DNA of 64,000 bases from NORP294 sp047627915. GTDB taxonomy: Bacteria; Bacteroidota; Bacteroidia; Flavobacteriales_E; Vicingaceae. Under the pieces are notes generated by a model that searched no databases, was not told the origin of the DNA, and saw only the letters and a list, made by a program, of their open reading frames with translations. Shown piece after piece: positions 61,431-64,000 of this stretch. The stretch covers positions 1 through 64,000 of the forward strand of contig JBLHTZ010000001.1 in NCBI GenBank assembly GCA_047627915.1, read 5' to 3'. The translations under genes were made by a program, and so were the position numbers. Within the stretch, counting starts at the first letter, position 1. The number at the start of each line of letters is the position of its first letter.

Positions 61431-63011
61431 ATGGCTGAAATAAATCCGGCAGAAGTTTCTGCAATTCTTAGAGATCAATTAGCAGGTGTAAAAACCGAAG
61501 CAGACTTAGAAGAAGTAGGTACCGTCCTTTACGTAGGGGATGGTATTGCTAGAATCTATGGAATGTCTCAAGTTCAATCAGGTGAGCTGATTGAATTCGA
61601 CAATGGCCTTATGGGTATCGTACTTAACTTAGAGGAAGATAACGTAGGTGCAGTATTATTAGGTTCTTCTAACAAAGTTAGAGAAGGTGATATTGTTAAA
61701 AGAACAGGTAGAATTGCATCTGTAAACGTTGGAGAAGGAATGTTAGGAAGAGTAGTTGATACTCTTGGAACTCCTATCGACGGTAAAGGACCAATCGAAG
61801 GTGAAACATTTGAAATGCCAATTGAAAGAAAGGCACCAGGTGTAATTTATCGTCAACCGGTAAACGAACCACTTCAAACAGGTATTAAGTCAATTGACTC
61901 AATGATTCCTGTTGGTAGAGGACAAAGAGAGTTAATCATTGGTGATAGACAAACAGGAAAAACAACTGTTGCTATTGATACCATTATTAACCAAAAAGAA
62001 TTTTACGACAGAGGCGAGCCTGTATACTGTGTATACGTAGCCATCGGTCAAAAAGGATCCACTGTTGCAGGTATTGTTAAAACGTTAGAAGATGCAGGCG
62101 CTATGGCTTACACTACTATTGTTGCCGCCAACGCTTCAGACCCTGCACCAATGCAGTTTTACGCTCCATTTACAGGTGCTGCAATCGCAGAATATTTTAG
62201 AGATACAGGAAGACCTGCTTTAATTGTATTTGATGATTTATCAAAACAGGCAGTTGCTTACCGTGAGGTTTCTTTACTATTGAGAAGACCTCCGGGCCGT
62301 GAGGCATACCCTGGTGATGTATTTTATCTTCACTCAAGATTGTTGGAAAGGGCTGCAAAGGTTATCAACGATGACACTATTGCTTCTCAAATGAATGACT
62401 TACCTCCTTCATTAATCGGCAAGGTTAAAGGTGGTGGATCAATTACTGCACTTCCAATTATTGAAACACAAGCTGGTGATGTTTCTGCATACATTCCTAC
62501 CAACGTAATTTCGATTACTGATGGTCAGATTTTCTTAGAGTCAAACTTATTCCTTTCTGGTGTGAGACCTGCAATTAACGTAGGTATCTCGGTTTCTAGA
62601 GTTGGAGGTTCTGCTCAAATTAAATCAATGAAAAAAGTGGCAGGTACATTAAAGTTAGATCAAGCACAGTACCGAGAATTAGAGGCTTTCTCTAAATTTG
62701 GTTCTGACTTGGACGCTGCAACTAAATCTGTATTGGACAAAGGTGCTAGAAACGTTGAAATTTTGAAACAAGCTCAAAATTCTCCAATGTCTGTTGAAGA
62801 TCAAGTTGCTATTATTCACTTAGGAGTGAAAGGATTATTGAGAAGTATTCCTATAACCAAAGTGAGAAAGTTTGAAGCTGAATATTTAGATTATTTAAAC
62901 GCGAAGCACAGAGATACTTTGGACGCTTTAAAAGCAGGGAAATATACTGATGCAGAAACTTCAATATTAGAAAAAGTAGCTAGTGACTTAAGTGTAAATT
63001 ACACAGCATAG
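61431..63011 (+). CDS. atpA: ATP synthase F1 subunit alpha
   Basis: Subunit alpha makes up half of the F1 hexamer and holds the non-catalytic nucleotide sites. The 526 residues have an N-terminal beta-barrel, P-loop GDRQTGKTT (171-179), DDLSKQAVAYREVSLLLRRP and the signature PAINVGISVSRVGGSAQ. Its coding sequence is codon-clean and highly conserved. It is in the atpBEFHAG run, with atpG 26 bp downstream. Confidence 0.98.
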   Translation: MAEINPAEVSAILRDQLAGVKTEADLEEVGTVLYVGDGIARIYGMSQVQSGELIEFDNGLMGIVLNLEEDNVGAVLLGSSNKVREGDIVKRTGRIASVNVGEGMLGRVVDTLGTPIDGKGPIEGETFEMPIERKAPGVIYRQPVNEPLQTGIKSIDSMIPVGRGQRELIIGDRQTGKTTVAIDTIINQKEFYDRGEPVYCVYVAIGQKGSTVAGIVKTLEDAGAMAYTTIVAANASDPAPMQFYAPFTGAAIAEYFRDTGRPALIVFDDLSKQAVAYREVSLLLRRPPGREAYPGDVFYLHSRLLERAAKVINDDTIASQMNDLPPSLIGKVKGGGSITALPIIETQAGDVSAYIPTNVISITDGQIFLESNLFLSGVRPAINVGISVSRVGGSAQIKSMKKVAGTLKLDQAQYRELEAFSKFGSDLDAATKSVLDKGARNVEILKQAQNSPMSVEDQVAIIHLGVKGLLRSIPITKVRKFEAEYLDYLNAKHRDTLDALKAGKYTDAETSILEKVASDLSVNYTA

Positions 63012-63037
63012 TCAATAGCTAAATACTAGCTTACGAA

Positions 63038-63925
63038 ATGGCAAATTTAAAAGAAATACGAAATAGGATTACTTCGGTATCATCTACAAGGCAGATTACT
63101 TCTGCCATGAAGATGGTGTCTGCTGCCAAATTGAGAAGAGCTCAGGACGCAATTACGCAAATGAGACCTTACGCCAACAAACTCAAAGAATTGTTGGGTA
63201 ACTTGAACGATAATGCAGACGGCGACGAAGGAAGTATCTATGCTGAACAAAGAGAAGTAAAAAGAGTCTTAATGATTCCTGTTACTTCCAATAGAGGATT
63301 AGCCGGAGCTTTTAATGCTAACATTATTAAAGAAACGACAAGAGTTATTAATGAAAAATACGCTGACAAAGACGTTACTGTATTAGCAATTGGTAAAAAG
63401 GCAGATGATTTCTTTAAGAAAACAGCTTATAACATTAAGGGAACTACTTTACCAAGTAAGCTAGATACCATTTACGATGACCTTACTTTTAATAAAGTAG
63501 CTAAGATTGCATCAAAAGTTATGAGAGCTTTTGAATACAAGCAATTTGATAAAGTAGTAATTATTTATAATGAATTTGTTAACGCTGCTGTTCAAAATGT
63601 TAATGTAGAGCAAATGATGCCAATCGTTGCTAAAGAAATCGAAGGGGAAAAGTCAGCTGTAGTTTCTGATTATATTTATGAGCCTTCAAAAGAGTTTATT
63701 GTTGAAGAATTAATTCCAAAATCAATTAAATTACAATTGTTTAAGGCTCTTTTAGATTCTCATGCTTCTGAACATGGTGCTCGTATGACTGCTATGCACA
63801 AAGCAACTGATAATGCGTCTGATTTAATTAGTGATCTTAAGTTGGTATACAACAAAGCAAGACAAGCATCTATTACCAATGAAATTTTAGAAATTGTTGG
63901 CGGTGCTGAAGCATTGAACGACTAG
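63038..63925 (+). CDS. atpG: ATP synthase F1 subunit gamma
   Basis: Subunit gamma is the central rotor shaft. The 295 residues have the N-terminal helix KEIRNRITSVSSTRQITSAM, the conserved MIPVTSNRGLAGAFNANI, and the C-terminal helix with SEHGARMTAMHKATDNASDL. It is the last gene of the operon: a strong terminator follows and atpD/atpC are not next, so the beta and epsilon genes must be elsewhere, as is usual in Bacteroidota. Confidence 0.97.
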   Translation: MANLKEIRNRITSVSSTRQITSAMKMVSAAKLRRAQDAITQMRPYANKLKELLGNLNDNADGDEGSIYAEQREVKRVLMIPVTSNRGLAGAFNANIIKETTRVINEKYADKDVTVLAIGKKADDFFKKTAYNIKGTTLPSKLDTIYDDLTFNKVAKIASKVMRAFEYKQFDKVVIIYNEFVNAAVQNVNVEQMMPIVAKEIEGEKSAVVSDYIYEPSKEFIVEELIPKSIKLQLFKALLDSHASEHGARMTAMHKATDNASDLISDLKLVYNKARQASITNEILEIVGGAEALND

Positions 63926-63946
63926 TAATTTTATTTACCTCATACA

Positions 63947-63980
63947 AAAGCCTTACTTCGAATAGAAGTGAGGCTTTTTT
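63947..63980 (+). terminator. rho-independent terminator of the atp operon
   Basis: AAAGCCTTACTTC (63947-63959), a 5-nt loop and GAAGTGAGGCTTT (63965-63977) pair over 13 bp, with one G-T wobble, followed by TTT and further T-rich sequence. It lies 21 bp after the atpG stop and marks the end of the transcript. Confidence 0.92.
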
Positions 63981-64000
63981 GTTTCCAGACCCCAACAGTA

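Overview
The window is an AT-rich, densely packed bacterial chromosome segment with no plasmid or prophage signature. It comes from a member of the Bacteroidota, most likely a Flavobacteriia-like lineage. Clade markers include a fused lpxC/fabZ gene, the type IX secretion (T9SS) regulator porX, a SprE/PorW lipoprotein, a T9SS type A sorting-domain protein, CarboxypepD-type TonB receptors, and an atpBEFHAG operon with no atpD or atpC behind it. Recurrent TAnnTTTG boxes, sometimes with a TTG about 19 bp upstream, match the Bacteroidota -33/-7 promoter. Shine-Dalgarno sequences are mostly absent.

Layout. 1-0.35 kb: the first codons of a minus-strand gene behind a promoter bracketed by two palindromes. 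0.35-4.7 kb: mfd, then a nonsense-interrupted cell-surface gene. 4.7-8 kb: a probable zinc-uptake locus (TonB receptor plus lipoprotein, divergent from a Fur/Zur-type repressor with a palindrome on the -33 box). 8-11.6 kb: porX-tsaE-ald plus a small membrane protein. 11.7-19.6 kb: an HD hydrolase, the lipid A genes lpxD, lpxC/fabZ and lpxA, an ABC ATPase, efp, a second LpxD-like gene and a GAF/PP2C phosphatase. 19.6-23 kb: two Wzz-like proteins and an O-antigen ligase/polymerase. 23-26 kb: aspartate kinase, a GNAT acetyltransferase and fructose bisphosphatase. 26-28.1 kb: a heavily decayed TPR sensor histidine kinase. 28-37.3 kb: a GT-C/TPR protein, prmC, ribD, a DMT transporter, a YigZ protein, a flippase, a methyltransferase, a glycosyltransferase and rnhB. 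37.4-40.5 kb: two envelope proteins of unknown role. 40.6-50.1 kb: hydrolases, tpx, a RecD-like helicase, the DUF3822-rsmD-coaD group, a cysteine-free thioredoxin-fold protein and tyrS. 50.2-52.8 kb: a reductase gene and a T9SS cargo gene among dispersed repeats and sorting-domain relics. 52.8-64 kb: GH3, M23 peptidase, sprE/porW, bactofilin and the ATP synthase operon, closed by a terminator.

Most genes are housekeeping or envelope biogenesis. The common theme is the outer membrane: lipid A synthesis, surface polysaccharide, T9SS secretion and its regulation, and TonB-dependent metal uptake.

I did not find a clear undescribed multi-gene system such as a defence island, CRISPR array or biosynthetic cluster. 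The best leads are small. They are a set of promoters so close to start codons that the mRNAs should be nearly leaderless, a 17-bp perfect hairpin between atpE and atpF, operator architectures at 92-138 and 7573-7615, a cysteine-free TlpA-like protein, repeat-driven remodelling around 50.2-52.8 kb, and an unassigned envelope protein pair at 37.4-40.5 kb.
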